Shown: positions 13,762 to 27,571 of the stretch, piece by piece
How the letters are laid out: each line of letters begins with the position of its first letter
How positions within the stretch are numbered: position 1 is the stretch's first letter
DNA from: Terebella lapidaria
Taxonomy: Eukaryota > Annelida > Polychaeta > Terebellida > Terebellidae
Length of the DNA: 64,000 bases
NCBI GenBank assembly: GCA_949152475.1
Contig: OX424563.1
Coordinates: 13,799,001-13,863,000, forward strand
Direction of reading: 5' to 3'
Program-made: the position numbers and the translations under genes
The notes under the pieces: model-generated
Told to the model about the DNA's origin: nothing
The model's input: only the letters and a program-made list of their open reading frames with translations
Database searches by the model: none

Positions 13762-14949
13762 AGGTTACCGGACCTTTGGCCCGATAACCTATTGCCGTGC
13801 CATTGCGTCCTTCGTCCGTTTACATTTTTATCTTTAAAGTCTACGATCGAATCTTTCTGAAATTTTGCACAAAAATGCCCAAAAATATTTCAAGAAGGAA
13901 GTATTTTTTATTTTTTTTATTTTCGCAATTATTTCAAAATGGCGGTCATTTTTGACAAAAAATGGCCAATTTTGGATTTTGACGCTTGTTTTCTCAAAAT
14001 CTGTTCAGAAACGTTTTTTCTTATTGATGCAGAACATTCCTCATATGTACCCCTGTGACGCGTATAAGTTTCGTTGCCCTTGAATCGCTCGAAGTGGGCC
14101 ATGTTGAGCCCAAACTCGGCCCAAATGGGACTTTCCCATGTTTAAACCTCCTTTGCTTTATAATGGGATATATTATGCCTAATTTCTCACTCAATATTGA
14201 GATTAGAGACTAGGAATCAATTGTGGACATATAGGAAATGATATATGCTGAAAATTCTCGTGACCTTGAATTTGACCTTTGACCTCATTTTCAAAGTCAC
14301 AGGACAAAATGGCTAATATCTCACTTATTATCGACTTTACAGCTTAGGAATCAATTATGAACATTGAACATATAGGAAATGATATATGCTGAATATTCTC
14401 GTGACATTGAATTGACCTTTGGCCTCATTTTCAAGGTCACAAGACAAAATGGCTAATATATCGCTTATTATCGACTTTACAACTTAGGAATCCATTGTGA
14501 ACATATAAGAAATGATATATGCTGAATATTCTCGTGACCTTGAATTTGACCTTCGACCTCATTTTCAAGGTACAGGACAAAATGGCTAATATCTTGCTTA
14601 TCATCGACTTTTCAACTAAGGAATCAATTGTGAACATATAGGAAATGCTATATTCTGAATACTCTCATGACCTTAAATTTGACCTTTGACCTAAATTTCA
14701 AGGTCAGTCACCTTACTTTCAAGGTCAGAACACAAATGGCTTATATCTCGCTTATTATCGACTTTACAGCTTAGGAGTCAACTTCGAACATATAGGAAAT
14801 AATACATACAGATTATTTTCAAGACAATGATTTTGACCTAAATTTCAGTCACCTTATTTTCAAGGTCAGAATACAAAATGGCTTATATCTTTTGCCTTTT
14901 GTCACTGGACAAAAGGCTAATATCTAAAATGTATATTGTCCGGTGACCT
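13762..14949. mobile_element. AGGTTACCGGAC-ended element with internal minisatellite (1.19 kb)
   Basis: The left end AGGTTACCGGAC and the right end GTCCGGTGACCT are inverted with one mismatch, and a second short hairpin (TTACCGG facing CCGATAACC) lies just inside the left end. The interior is unique for ~440 bp and then consists of the tandem array listed separately. No transposase is visible. The host sequence resumes at 14977 with a block related to 721-790 (shared TGTGGGGCAGGAA), so the element interrupts the left array. A target-site duplication was not clear, so the superfamily is left open. Confidence 0.6.
14207..14905. repeat. ~135-bp minisatellite, about five copies
   Basis: About five diverged copies start near 14212, 14347, 14487, 14619 and 14774. 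Each contains GAACATATAGGAAAT or a close variant, a TGACCTTGAATTTGACC-like segment, AATGGCTAATATCT and a TTATCGACTTTACAGCTTAGG-like end. The array lies inside the 1.19 kb element. Repeated TGACCT half-sites resemble nuclear-receptor response elements, but that is a base-composition coincidence until tested. Confidence 0.85.
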
Positions 14950-14976
14950 CTCTTAGCCCTTGGACTAATTTTTGGA

Positions 14977-15270
14977 ATTTATCCGGTTTTCTCATGTGGG
15001 GCAGGAAATATTCATTCTCTCTACAACGCCTGATTTCACCCTTTGTGCAGGTTCATGATTTTTTGAAAATGATTCCTGCTTCATACATGATTACTTTATA
15101 CATCTGGCACTGGTTTCACAATAGAAGGGATCACGGAAGAGACTTGGCAGCACATAATACAAACACCAGGATGACATAAATCATTATTTCATTACAATCC
15201 TGTAATGAAAAGTGGCTACTCTATACACGTGACCAATATCCGATGAAAAACATATTCCATGGATAACAAC
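14977..15270. repeat. left array, terminal fragment
   Basis: This segment is related to 721-1020 and to 4010-4080 in L1. Shared pieces include TGTGGGGCAGGAA and ATGACATAAATCATTATTT against ATAACATAAATCATTATTT near 945. It is probably the right-hand remnant of the left array, separated from L3 by the inserted 1.19 kb element. Confidence 0.55.
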
Positions 15271-18200
15271 AGTTATATGTTTGGGGCAGTTATCTTTCAG
15301 ACATAGGTGCGGTCGTATGTATGTTATTGGCAGGATTTATACATATGTATGCCATAAAGTGATAGTAAGGTTGTTACAACTTCAGGACGACAATCTGTGT
15401 ACATTTCATTTTCGTGATGTCATGATCAATAATAACAGAATGAGATCACGTATCCCCTCGTACCGTCAAAGCATATTGAATCCATTGAACTCATATTGTA
15501 ATTCACAGAAATATGCATTCCGTCTCATATTATTCAACAACAGTTTGCGAATATGTCCGATTAACTGTCGTGGATTCAGACTGGACAAACGCCTACACAT
15601 TTTGATGAATAACCGAAGCACGTTTGCAATTCTGCAACTGCATTAAAGTGCAGCGAGTTGAGCTTAGTGGTGTTTTTGTTGGTTCTACAGAACTAACAGA
15701 ATGATGCTGAATAAGCAATGTCCGCTCTCATTGTTAAAGCGACTGAATATGAAAAATGAGTGCAAAATATTTTTCCTACAAAAAAAAAACAGCAATCATT
15801 ATATTCCCATCCCTATCGAATGTTAATCCATCTCATCATCTGACATTCATAGAATATATGTGTATCATTATCCGGACAAAGTCAGTACGAAGCAAGATAT
15901 CACAGGCCCACCAGGCAGATATAATTCGAATATAATTGACAGAACAATATCGCTACTGCATACTAACTCTTGGTCTGGCGAAAACACCATCAAAATACAC
16001 TGGTGACGTTATGTATTGGTATTGCACGAAATTTCGTATCCACGAATGTACCGTTAGGAGTTTTTGCAGGGGTGGTCATAAATAATGAGCGCTTGTTTTC
16101 ATGAGAGCTGAGTTATTTCAGTGAACAAACACCTCCGGATCTACGAATGTACATTTTCTCGTCCTTTTCTCCATTACTGAAAGCTGGCATTTTCCCATAA
16201 TGCAGACATGGTTGTTTGGACATGGTCTTTTTTAACGTTTAAGCAGTTTTATTTTCTCATTTGTTTTCATTCAAGACGTTTTTGAGCTCTGACAGCTTAA
16301 TGTTGCCCATTTCGCAAGTAATTTATAACTCTTGGACTACTCTTCATTATAGTTCGTCATTGATGTCATGAAAATATCTAAAATACTTTGAGGCGAAATT
16401 CTGTATTCTGTCAGTGAGCTGCTTTAACACGATGCCTGTGTCCCTTGAACTAGCACGCTCCTATCTCCAGAGATGTTGGTCATTCATCACGGGAGACAAA
16501 ATTAAATTTCCACAGCTCGGTCCCTATCCTGGGTTGAGATTGCTCTGGTGCTCCGGTCCCGATGTAGAGCTACATTCATGAGAAAATTATTTGAACATTT
16601 GACAATAAAGTACTCTGATTAAGTCATCAATCTTTTCTCGAACGTGTCATCGTACATTCCAAATCGCGTAGTTCAGAAACCAGCCCACCCGTAAGAAACC
16701 CTTGAACACTGACACACCGTTTGTCATAAGACTACTGTTTGTATTTCTAACCAGGCCCAAATTATGGTGTTCTACTGAATATACATGATTTTTTTAAATT
16801 CAGACATTTTTCAACTGGCAACAAGGTGGACCATATGGACCTATTATGAGGTATATTTTAGTAGAATATCAATGTTTATTAGTTTGATTTGAATTCAGTT
16901 GACCTTGTTATTGTTTTGCAAATACAAGTATTCAGCTTGGAAGTGATTCACTGTATTCACATGAATACAAATTGCAATAAACGCACGATGACATCCTCAG
17001 AGAACATTCCGTGTTTCTAGGCTTTCAGAACACCGGCAATATTTATGATCAGGGTTGTAGATTTAGGGTTTGCATCATAAGGATAGGAAGTATTATGCTA
17101 TGCATATTTCGTGAAATTTATTTTGAACTGAGATAACTTTGATTGCTGAAACTCCTAACGAAACTATTGAAAAATAATGTATTCTGCATCCTTTGACAAC
17201 GCCTCGACCTAGCCTCACTTCGACAGTTTGTATCTATTTCAAATTGTGAAAATCGGCTACTTGATAGAAACTCGTGAAGTCCGAGTCACCGCCGGGACAT
17301 GGGGTCCTGGCATTTCATAATTTATAGTCTGCAGAAACGACAATCAGAATTTCTGGTGAGCTAAAAACAACCTATGGCATCATGTTTCAGTTCTGGTCAA
17401 ATTGTTTACCGCTATATATACAGCAAACAATTAATTTGACTATAGGAAACTGTCTAGTATGCAAACATATTTAGATACTGTAGATCGACACAGCGTGGGT
17501 GTAATGGACGAGTAACCTTGAGGGTGTAGGGATAATGAATCCCTGATTAAATGTTGGAAATCACGACCAAAATTGATGGCTAATATCTCATGGCCTCTGA
17601 AAAGGGCCTTTAAGATAGCAAGGTACTTAAGGGTGTACATGTGCTACACATTCAGCGTATACACTTCCCTGCGACATATAAAATCTTGACAATAGCAACA
17701 AATTAAATCACGAGGAGCCATGTAACCAATGGGTAGAAGGCCGATATATAATAATTATGTAAGGACACAACCGCTTAATTCTTTTTTTTTCACTATAATC
17801 AATGTTGAATGGTACCATGGAGAGATATCGCTGTCTGGATCATGGCGTGCAACAAAACAATTCACTCACACATATAAGTCACTAATCTATGCCCAATCTG
17901 CCCTAACTAATTGTTAGCATTACCACGTGTAATATTACCCCGGGCTATCATGGCGCTCGGTAGGTGTTTATGGGGAATTGCTCTCAGACCTCTCCATATT
18001 TTTTTTTCACATATCGATAACAAACGGGCCAATTCTTCTCCCGAGGATCCGTCTAAAATGATCTACAGCCAAATAATGAACTGCTTCAAGAGTTCGCATT
18101 TCTATTATCAGTCTACTCATTGTTTTTGGCATTCCGAGGATGCACAGACAAGAACCGGTATAAAACAATAGGCGCTCTCTGAGGGGATCACCACATACTT

Positions 18201-21200
18201 GCCCATGAAGGATCAGCACATGATTGAAATATGTTTCATAAATATGACTGACGATTCACCACCTTGAATCTGACAGCAATATCCAATTTGAATTGCATAA
18301 AGCGAGTGTGTCTTTTTGGGGAGTAGGCGAGTGATGTAGGAGTGGCGTAAGGCCACCTGACACGACTCTTAGAAGTCAAACCTTGAATATGATGTCCATA
18401 CAATATCAATTCAAGAGATCAGATTTTGATTTGTGTTCATTGATTCAGTAAATGCTTAATTATTATGTAGCAATACCATTTGTGCTGTAGAATCTTGTAT
18501 CGATTGATATGGTAATGTCACCACTATTTGTTGTCTTGATCAAGCATGATGGATTTCATCATAGGCATTTTTTTCAATATGGTGATATTTATACTTTGAC
18601 AGTGGTATGGCATGGTGACACAACTATATTTTACGTGGTGATTTGGGTTTCTGAGGAATGTATCTAGTGACATCATAAGTGTATATTTATTGTACGACAT
18701 AATGATACACATGGATTAGTCTAATGATTTGAAATTTGTTCAGCTGGATATCTGCCAGACACCGAACAGAATTATAAACCCAAGTGTCCGTACCAGAGTT
18801 CCTGGTTATAATTGTGATGCTAGACAAGGACAGAATTTCATGTCCGAACATTTCTCACATCAGTAACGTTATCTCGATAAAATGATAAATAATGACCTTT
18901 AGATTAGATTTCGACCACTTGGCTGGAAATAAACCACGTCGAAAATCCAATAAGGATGTGTCGCTGAGCAGAAGTAATGAGTATTTCAATGTACGTTAAG
19001 GCTATAGTTAGTGAAATTAGGAACGATTTATATTACATCTCACGGTACGATAACAACATGTACAGAGTATCAAATAAATATCTATACATAATGACTCAAT
19101 GCTTCATAACATCATATCCATTGTGACTTTCATGCAAAGTTTTGTGAGTTTCATGATATATATTTTGAAGACGTACTGTTTGATGCTGAAACAATAATTC
19201 GGACAAATACAGAGACAATGATACGGACAAATACAGATTGGATTCACAGTTCTCAGCTGAAATGAACCACTTAACATATATGTGTGTGTGTTTGTACATG
19301 AACGAAAACTCGATATAAACGAAAGCATACAAATTACAACTACACTGCCGAATGCAGGAAGATTTGTGAATTTCGAATGCTTCGAACAAATCTTTGGACC
19401 AATTATTACATTGATGACGAGCGCCCTCCCTTGGAGGTGAGAGATGCACTCTCTTTCCGGAACAGTCATTTTCAGCTCGTGATGGTCATGCGTGCAAATG
19501 AGATTTCATGGAGGTTTTTTTTTCAGTTTCTCGATGCAGCCTGACATCTGACGAACTTGATCATTATGATCACTCGAAATGCTTTGTAGTAGTTCTATCT
19601 TCGGTTATGAATACATGTACATATCCAGTAAGATCGAACGAGGATAAAGTAATAATATTTTGATCTACATTTGGTACAGTCAAAACTAGGAAATTAATAA
19701 ATTACAGAGCTTAGATAATGTTACATATTGCATCAATATCATTGAAGTATCTGTAATGATATTAATCATCCGTCTTCGAACCACATCCGCTACGGGTGCA
19801 ATACATACACAATGCAATACATTACACAATTAGCTGCTCTGATAAATGATCTATATTGCATAATGTTTCAGACTGGGATGGTCCAACTTCGAGATGTGCA
19901 CATGCTTAAATGGCTAAAGAACTGCGGGTAAGTGCAACCAAGTTCATTTATATGCATGCGTTATAAATTTGATAATCATGAATTATTATGTACTTTTTTA
20001 ACGGTTGCATGTGTGACGTAACTACGCTGCGTATGTTTTTTTTTCTGGCCTGCGTGCGTGTACAATATGAGATTTAATGACCAAAATTGACTTGGTGTGC
20101 ATTCTATTGCTAGAAAGTATGCAAGGCTTGGTAATGTAATCTCTGACGTCATATCTATACAGCGTTGACATACTTCGTCTCCCGACAATCATAACTTCTG
20201 TGAGAGCATTAACAGCATTAGGATATCCAGTTGGCGAGATTTATATGACTTCACGGGACATAATTTGGTGAAAAGTGCATAGAATCCAGTCGAGTGGTAA
20301 ATTCAGTTAAACTTTCAATGGAGCAAATAATTCGAAGTCCGAACGCTTTGCGTTATTTTGGGGGTTGTTTTTTTGTTCGACTCTGTTGATAAGAATGTCT
20401 CAGAATACGAATCAGTACAAATACAGCTAAATGAACACGAATTGGCAAAATAACCGATATTCGAACAGTACTCCATTTAAATGCATATTCTGGGTAGAAA
20501 TTCGAGTGGTGACCTTGACCGGATGGGTTTGTTTAGGGCCCCTGGCCTGGTCCTTGAGCAGATATCTTCCTGAGCAGATATATAAGTGTACAGTTCGTAA
20601 TTAACCGTACTAATAAGTGCCTTCGTGGAAACAGCTAGAAGCTCTTCCTTCCACTTTCACTCTCTCTTCGAGGAAGGATGTGTGATATAGCTGTCCTGAT
20701 ACGATCTTGTGGGCACATAGTATAGTGTGCCTGTCTAGTAAGATATATATACATATAAGTGTGGGCAGTGGTCTCTCAATATAAGACAAACCTTGAAGAG
20801 AATCTCACGCGGTCTACTTCTGCTGGCATGATATTCAATGTGGTTGCGCCATAGAAATCCCCTGTATCTGAAATGGTGCACGGATAAACTCCCGATTCGA
20901 ACGTTTTCTCACTATTCTCGACTAGGCGTTTCTGATATTAGTGCTTTTTCACAGTTGAATATTTATAGCAATTGAAAAATTGTAGAATTGAACAAAGGTT
21001 CATTCTTTCATTCAGTGGAGACATTCAGCTGTAATTTGATATGGCAAAATGTATATTTTGTTCGAATGTTCCCTGTACATCCGTGCGCACCACTGTCGCT
21101 GCATATTCTGTGAAACGAAATATCATAGTCCAATTCCAACTTGACTTATTAATTTTTCATCTTATGATGTTCACCAATTACACTTGATCTCGGTGTACGG

Positions 21201-24200
21201 TATCACACATTCCACACGTGTGTCGCACATTTCGTGAGTATTCAATTTCAGTTCAAATTCACTAGTTGGTCTTCAGATTTGTATATAGAACGTTGGTTCC
21301 CTCGCTGCTTATTTTGCTGATAATACGCTATTTTCAACTGTTGCGCAAAACCCGAATAAAACAATTCTCACGCGAGAATCACTTATTGATGATTTATCGA
21401 GAAGAATGTGTTTACTCTGTATCGATGGGTAGTTTTAGTCTTGAGAAATGCTCAAAAATACGCAAGAAAAACATGAAAACGCTGAAGGAAACATGCACCG
21501 TTCGTCTGCCATGAAGTTTTCTTCCATATTTTTCCCCGTCTGAATTTTTGTTTTGTGGTCTTCTTCCGTCTTGGTACTGGAGATTGCGAATGGTTTATCT
21601 ATCGGTTCTGTTTTTTCCATTTTTGTTCGGATATTCGGTCATTTGTCCCTGTCTGAGGTTCAAATAGTTTGATGGAGAAGGTAATAAATCTTAGTTAGTC
21701 TTCGACATGCTCAGTCCCTAATGTGAAACACGTACCGTCGATTGTTTTTGTTGCTTCTCTCCCCCAAACGGTTATTTTGGTCAGTTGCATGTGTGATCCT
21801 GTGCCGCATTGTTCCGGATGTAAATTGTTCTGTAACATGATTAACTATGTCTTTTTCTGACGAGGCATATCACGAACGTGTTCAAATTCAGAATTGCGCT
21901 ACAAGTTGCGCTTCCATTGGCTATGCTGGTACACTGATACATGTATCGCATAGGACACGATTGCAGTGTTGAAATAGTCAGGTAGTATTGAAATAGTCAG
22001 GAAATATTTATCGTCAGTCGTACCAGTACCAGCATTATCATTAATATCGTCAGTACTATTATACTCCAGGTGTGTTTCCCCTGTATTTAGATGTTGATGT
22101 TTTGCCAAGAACGGTATTCCGATTTTGATGTTTTGCTAAGAAGGGTAGTCTTATAGTACAACAACATATCCGTAATGTTACACACATACACGCGATAATA
22201 CGAGCACTACTGAACATCTATTCAAGAGAATCAATGCCTTTATATGCCAGATTGCACATTCATGATTGCGTCCTTGGCGAAGGATAAACTTCCCTCAGGA
22301 TCATGTTGTGCTTTTAGCAGGCTAAATCCATATAAATTACTACTTCCAGAATATATGACATGTTCAGAGATAATACTGCATACAATCGGTATGCATACAG
22401 TCTTGTTTCTGCAAGCCATATCAGATTACATGTATGTACATTGATGTGTAGTGTTATGACTATAATGACAACCAAGAGTGTAAAGTTTGTGGAATTTTCC
22501 GATCGCAATGATACGAGAATAAATTGATAACTTGAAAAATTCAAAATCATCAGTACTACATTGCTAACAGTGTTTAGTATTAATGTACTCTAATTTCAAC
22601 TGTAACAGTGTCTATTTCAGATATGCAACGAATATTTGATGATACCATTTAAAGTTCATTAATGGTATATTTCATCTCTGAACGTGACTGGTTGTTCCTT
22701 CATTTGCCGGGCGGTACGGCTATTTATCGTGGCGATTCCTTGCCTCTCACCTTAATTGGTTATAAATCGCCGTAATGTGCCCGTTTCGTTTGCATCCCTA
22801 TCGCGACATGACGTGTGGTATAATATACAATTTCCACGAAATCGCCGATGCTCTTGAACTAATAAGATAGCACTTCACTATCACCGAGCGAGATCAACTT
22901 GTGTTTCACGGTGTGGCAATGGAAGATCGCATAAATATAAGCAACGGACTGATTATTATTTGTTTTAGGAATATATCGTTGCCAGTTTCATATGTTGCGG
23001 ACTTTGTAAAGTTTGCAAACTTGGCAAACCACGGATGTTGATCTAATAAAAAAAAATGTTTCTTACCATCCTGATAACTGGATTGGTAGGCCTTGATTTA
23101 TGAACTCCAGGGTTGAGCATTCGCAGAAAAGTTTGCCACTTCTTGGGAATTGCATGGATTGTAAACTTTTGGGACCTTGATTCATTTTGTCGCTGTACTA
23201 AAATTATCAAGCAATTTGCAGTGCAATTTTGTTACCGTCTCATTAGCCTATAGCGTTCGGCAATAAATGGTGTAGGCTTCAAAAATGTACTAGTATATAA
23301 CTTAGAACACGTCATGCGACATTAATGAGATTTTCTTGGATGTGATTTTCAGTCATTCAAAGTCGCCAAAAAGCCGAGTCCAATAACATGTTGGTTATTT
23401 ATTTACCGCCTTTGAATAGATTGCATTGTGATTTCTCTAGATCAAGGACCCACGGTGTCGCCTAGCCAACCTTAATGCGTAATCATTTCTCGCATAATTG
23501 CCTCATCAATCATGGGGATAATTGTACCTTCCATCTTCCCTCTGCATTCAAAGATCTACCGACCTATCTCTTATACTTCTATACTCTTTCTTTATCATCC
23601 AATGGATTTATTGCAGTATCCGTTGCGATTTTATTAACATGCTTTGCAGTTTACGTCATGTAAATTATATGAACTCGTGTCATTAATTTTGTGTTTTATT
23701 CAGCAAACAAGTGCTGACTGATAAAGATCCATAGGATAAATCGACGTGTTTATTTAGGCAATTGCGTAATAATTCCATCAGGAATATAGCAGAAATAACT
23801 GTTTTACACCCACTTTCTCCACCTGACAACGCCTGTGCGGTTCCAGATATACGTCGATTGTAAGTCGGGATCTCTTACAAAAAAAATGCTGCCTTCCAAG
23901 TTTTCTATTGTCGCCATCAAAATCCTGTAGGTTCATACGTACATTCCGTTATCATGGTAATACAGTATTCCGGGAATTCCAAAGATAAATCATGACATCT
24001 ATTTATGTAATAGTTCGTGGACCTGACAATATTCAACAGTACTTCAGATAGGTTGTTGATAATTGTTGTCTTATATGTAATATGACGATAACATTATGTT
24101 GAATAGAGGACCAATTATGTCTGTGATAGAAGTGCCATTCTCTCGCAAGACAATCTGAATCGCGAATCCCATGGGTGTTTGTGGTGTCACCTCTACTCTC

Positions 24201-27200
24201 GATACTTTTTGCACATCCACCGGGTATTGGCTTCGTGATATTGGAATTCTTGAATGATTTTTTTTTCTAAACGAAACATGTTGAAAGTCACAATATGACT
24301 TGTCGAAAGGTCTAGACGCCAGCCCGTCTCGCAGTCATCAAACCGTCACTTGTCCAGCCCTAGGTCTGAAGACAGTTTCATTTACAAGATATTGTCTGCG
24401 TTTTTCCCCCTTCTTTTCCCACGTTTCTTCCTAATTAATTGCCACTTCAGCGACCCGATATCTAAGCAGCCATCAGCGGCTGTCCCCTGGGAAGTATTGA
24501 AAAGACGAGGAGGACGATACTGATTGGTTGTCAGCAGTACGGTCCAGATTTGTCACCGAACTCGTGCCAATTTATTCTCTGCAAAATTCCTCTTTGAAAT
24601 GTATGGTTTATTTTGGAATGAAAAGTAACATCCAGTTAGCGTTTTGATATAGCTGGATTGTATTTTTGTATCGTTGTATCAGTTTTCTTGTCTGTAAAAT
24701 GAATTTGCAGACTATTGGTTTTCAAATTATTTGGGCACCTATAACCCCATCCAATATCATCTGAAATGTGAATAATCTGTTACGTGTTTGTCTAACAGTT
24801 TTATCATTTGTTTTAAGGGTATTACATTAAAACCATGGCAATGGATATTCGTAATGAAATATAATAGCTGCACTGGTTTCTTCTATCGGGATGGTTTCTA
24901 TCTGATCATATACAGTGGTCCGATGTGTTCCATAGCTTTTAGATGATTGTTGAAAATTGGTATATCCCGTCATACCCTGCGGGGCCGATACACTCTTCGA
25001 TGTGATTTCAGATTGTCCACACTCGAGTTTATGGTCTCAAACTGATTGATACGGTGTATTCTTGGAACCTGGGCATCAAAGTGCTACAGACCACTGTCAC
25101 TATAGCGACGCGTCCCGCGAGACATGTTAAATATTCAATGTCATCGATACACTGGGCTCCAGATTATGAAATATCTCAAAAACATGCGCGACCACCATCG
25201 CGCGAACAATAGCTTTCTTCGCGCAGGCTTGAGACCAGATGGGTAATGCTTGAAATCACCGAACAACCAGGTCCAATAAATATCTAAAACAGCAATCGAA
25301 ATAGCTTTTATTGCCAGATGAAAGCTTTCAGCCTTGAACTCGTCATAACATCGGGATGTTGCGGTGGCCATATAGAGAAATCTACCATGATATTGTTGAT
25401 TTCTTTTATTGTTATTATGCTAAAACAAAATTCAGCATTGAACAAACAAATGACCAAGGCTTCCAAGGACAATTCTGTCCGATCGCCGAAACGAAATAAC
25501 CAGATTTATTGCAGTGAGGCTTTTTCTTCGCCAGTTCGAAGACTCCGTTCGTTCCATTCAATGCCCCATAAATTAGCATCTTTTCACCGACTAACCTAAT
25601 TTATGTGATAGTCATAATGGCGTTCTCTGCACAAAATGCACATAAAATTTTCAACATTGCCATCCGCCTTTTGTTTTAGGAATACAGGTCAAGTCGAGGT
25701 TAATTTATTCGAGTACCAACCCAATAACTGGAGCATTAGCAACAAGGTCATAGTATACACACTGGTCTCTATTTTTGATAGAAAAATGACTCAACTATGG
25801 TTCATAATGCACCCATCTTATAAACAAAAACGAATGATCCATGTTATCGTTGAATCAAAGAGTGTGTGTACAATACCTCGATTGATATACAACCATCATT
25901 AAAATCGACCTATCAAGGGTGTTCTAGCGTTGGACCGCGGCAAGTATCGAGTTCCCCTTGAGAGCTGGTGTAAGGTGCTGTGTAAACCTAGCGCTTGCAT
26001 TTAGAGGCTTCTCCGCAAGACGTGAACACTTCAGCAGTAGACTGACATGCACACACTTCACACTAGTGCAGAGAAAAGTCGAATTGTTGGAAACGGTCGA
26101 ATGGTCAAATGGAAGCATTTATTTTTGTAAAAATTGATACTATTCTACATTACAGTTCAAGATGTTCAGAATTGAATATTGGGGAGTGATTTGAATCAAG
26201 GACTGACGAAGAAGTGTTGAAAAGTTATATGATTTGATAATCTTGAAGAAAGACTTAAAGATGGCACCAAATTGAAAGTGTGTCATCCGGCAGAGAAAAA
26301 TGTGAGAAACAATAGATCCGGGCAGTTCTAGGAAATCGTGGATTACCCAGGATTCTGTGAACAAGAAGTGTGAAATTGAAAAAAGGAATTTCCCATAAAA
26401 TATGTGTCACACACTATGAAGACTTGTCGCGGTGGAGAGGAAATCGATTGACTATGGTGAGTTATTGATGAATCATACTCAAGCCCCTGGCCTCATGATT
26501 GTGGCTGTGTATGGTGGAAAGGCCATTTATATATGTAACTATTGTGTTCTGTACATAATTTCCCTCATTTGTGTCCATTTCATAGATGTATGCATTCTCC
26601 TGTATTCATTGATATGAAGTAAACCCACGAGCGTACAGTCCTTTTAGCGTTTTAGACAAGCTACCTGGCAAGTGTTTGTATGAAAACAATGCTGTAGCAT
26701 ATGACCATTTTTTGTGTAGGATAAATTTAGTTGTTTCGCAATGTTCGCGCTTATATTTCAGTTTGCTGGGGAATATACTGGTGCATCAATATACGCGTCT
26801 ACTAAAAAATATAATTGTACATAATTGGTGTTACCAATTGAATTTGACTCGAAGTGACGAACAAAATAGCTCTAATTGGGAGTAGCACTCCTATCAGAAA
26901 GACTTCCATATATCAGCTATTTGCCAGCTGAAGCAATTGACTTAATGTATCTGTGTGATTACAATATTCCCACAATGACGGTAGAATACCTCGTTTTTTT
27001 CGATTTTGTTTATGCTCGCCTTATCGACGTATATATACAATGTTGAATATCCTTCCCAAAATAGATCAAGTTCTGTTTCGCTATTTTTTGATAATAATTG
27101 AAACGTGCTGCAAAAGGTCAAGTGGCCTGAATGGCTTGAGTGCTGGCCAAACGTAGCAAGGCTGATCGCTAGCCGTCCATGCTAATGTGTACAAGTTTTA

Positions 27201-27229
27201 TTATTTAATATCGCATACCATCGGATAAG
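15271..27229. other. AT-rich stretch, no gene recognised
   Basis: No long reading frame, RNA gene or transposon termini could be supported here. There are small local duplications only, for example near 19190-19230 (CGGACAAATACAGA twice) and 21970-22010 (GAAATAGTCAGG twice), and one diverged relative of an L3 block near 23750-23930. It could be intergenic DNA or a long intron; the sequence does not decide. Confidence 0.6.
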
Positions 27230-27571
27230 ATGAGCACGTTTGGGAACATCTGTGGTCAGGCTAATGGGCGCGTTGATTTCGATCAGTTTCCTTTATCGCC
27301 TGAGCTTCTTGCTAATCCGAAAGGCAAAAAAAAGATGATGCTACGTACAGCACCACTCGGTCAAGATAAAGATACACCAACAGCCTTTCCCTTCAAAGCC
27401 TTGGACGAGAAAGCGATTCCGGATACGATACTTGGTAACACGGACCCTAGACGGATGTCCCAAAATAGATACAACTTTTTCCTCCTTTTTTCTCTATTGT
27501 ATACCATCCTCAAATATCGCAAACACCGACCAATTTGGCATGCGTGTATGTCTGTCTGTTTGAATATTTAG
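27230..27571 (+). CDS. uncharacterised ATG-initiated ORF, 113 codons, doubtful
   Basis: This is one of the longer frames outside the receptor that starts with a true ATG (context AAGATGA). The first ~75 residues are hydrophilic and rich in Lys, Asp and Pro (MSTFGNICGQANGRV at the start, KGKKKMM near residue 31). The last ~35 turn abruptly hydrophobic and AT-encoded, as when a frame runs past an exon into an intron. I recognise no family. It may be chance, or a first exon whose donor lies near 27430-27460. Confidence 0.15.
   Translation: MSTFGNICGQANGRVDFDQFPLSPELLANPKGKKKMMLRTAPLGQDKDTPTAFPFKALDEKAIPDTILGNTDPRRMSQNRYNFFLLFSLLYTILKYRKHRPIWHACMSVCLNI

Noticed and set aside
14207-14905. Cluster of nuclear-receptor response elements
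   Set aside because: The TGACCT motifs repeat because the 135-bp unit repeats; spacing and orientation between motifs are not conserved as a response element would need.
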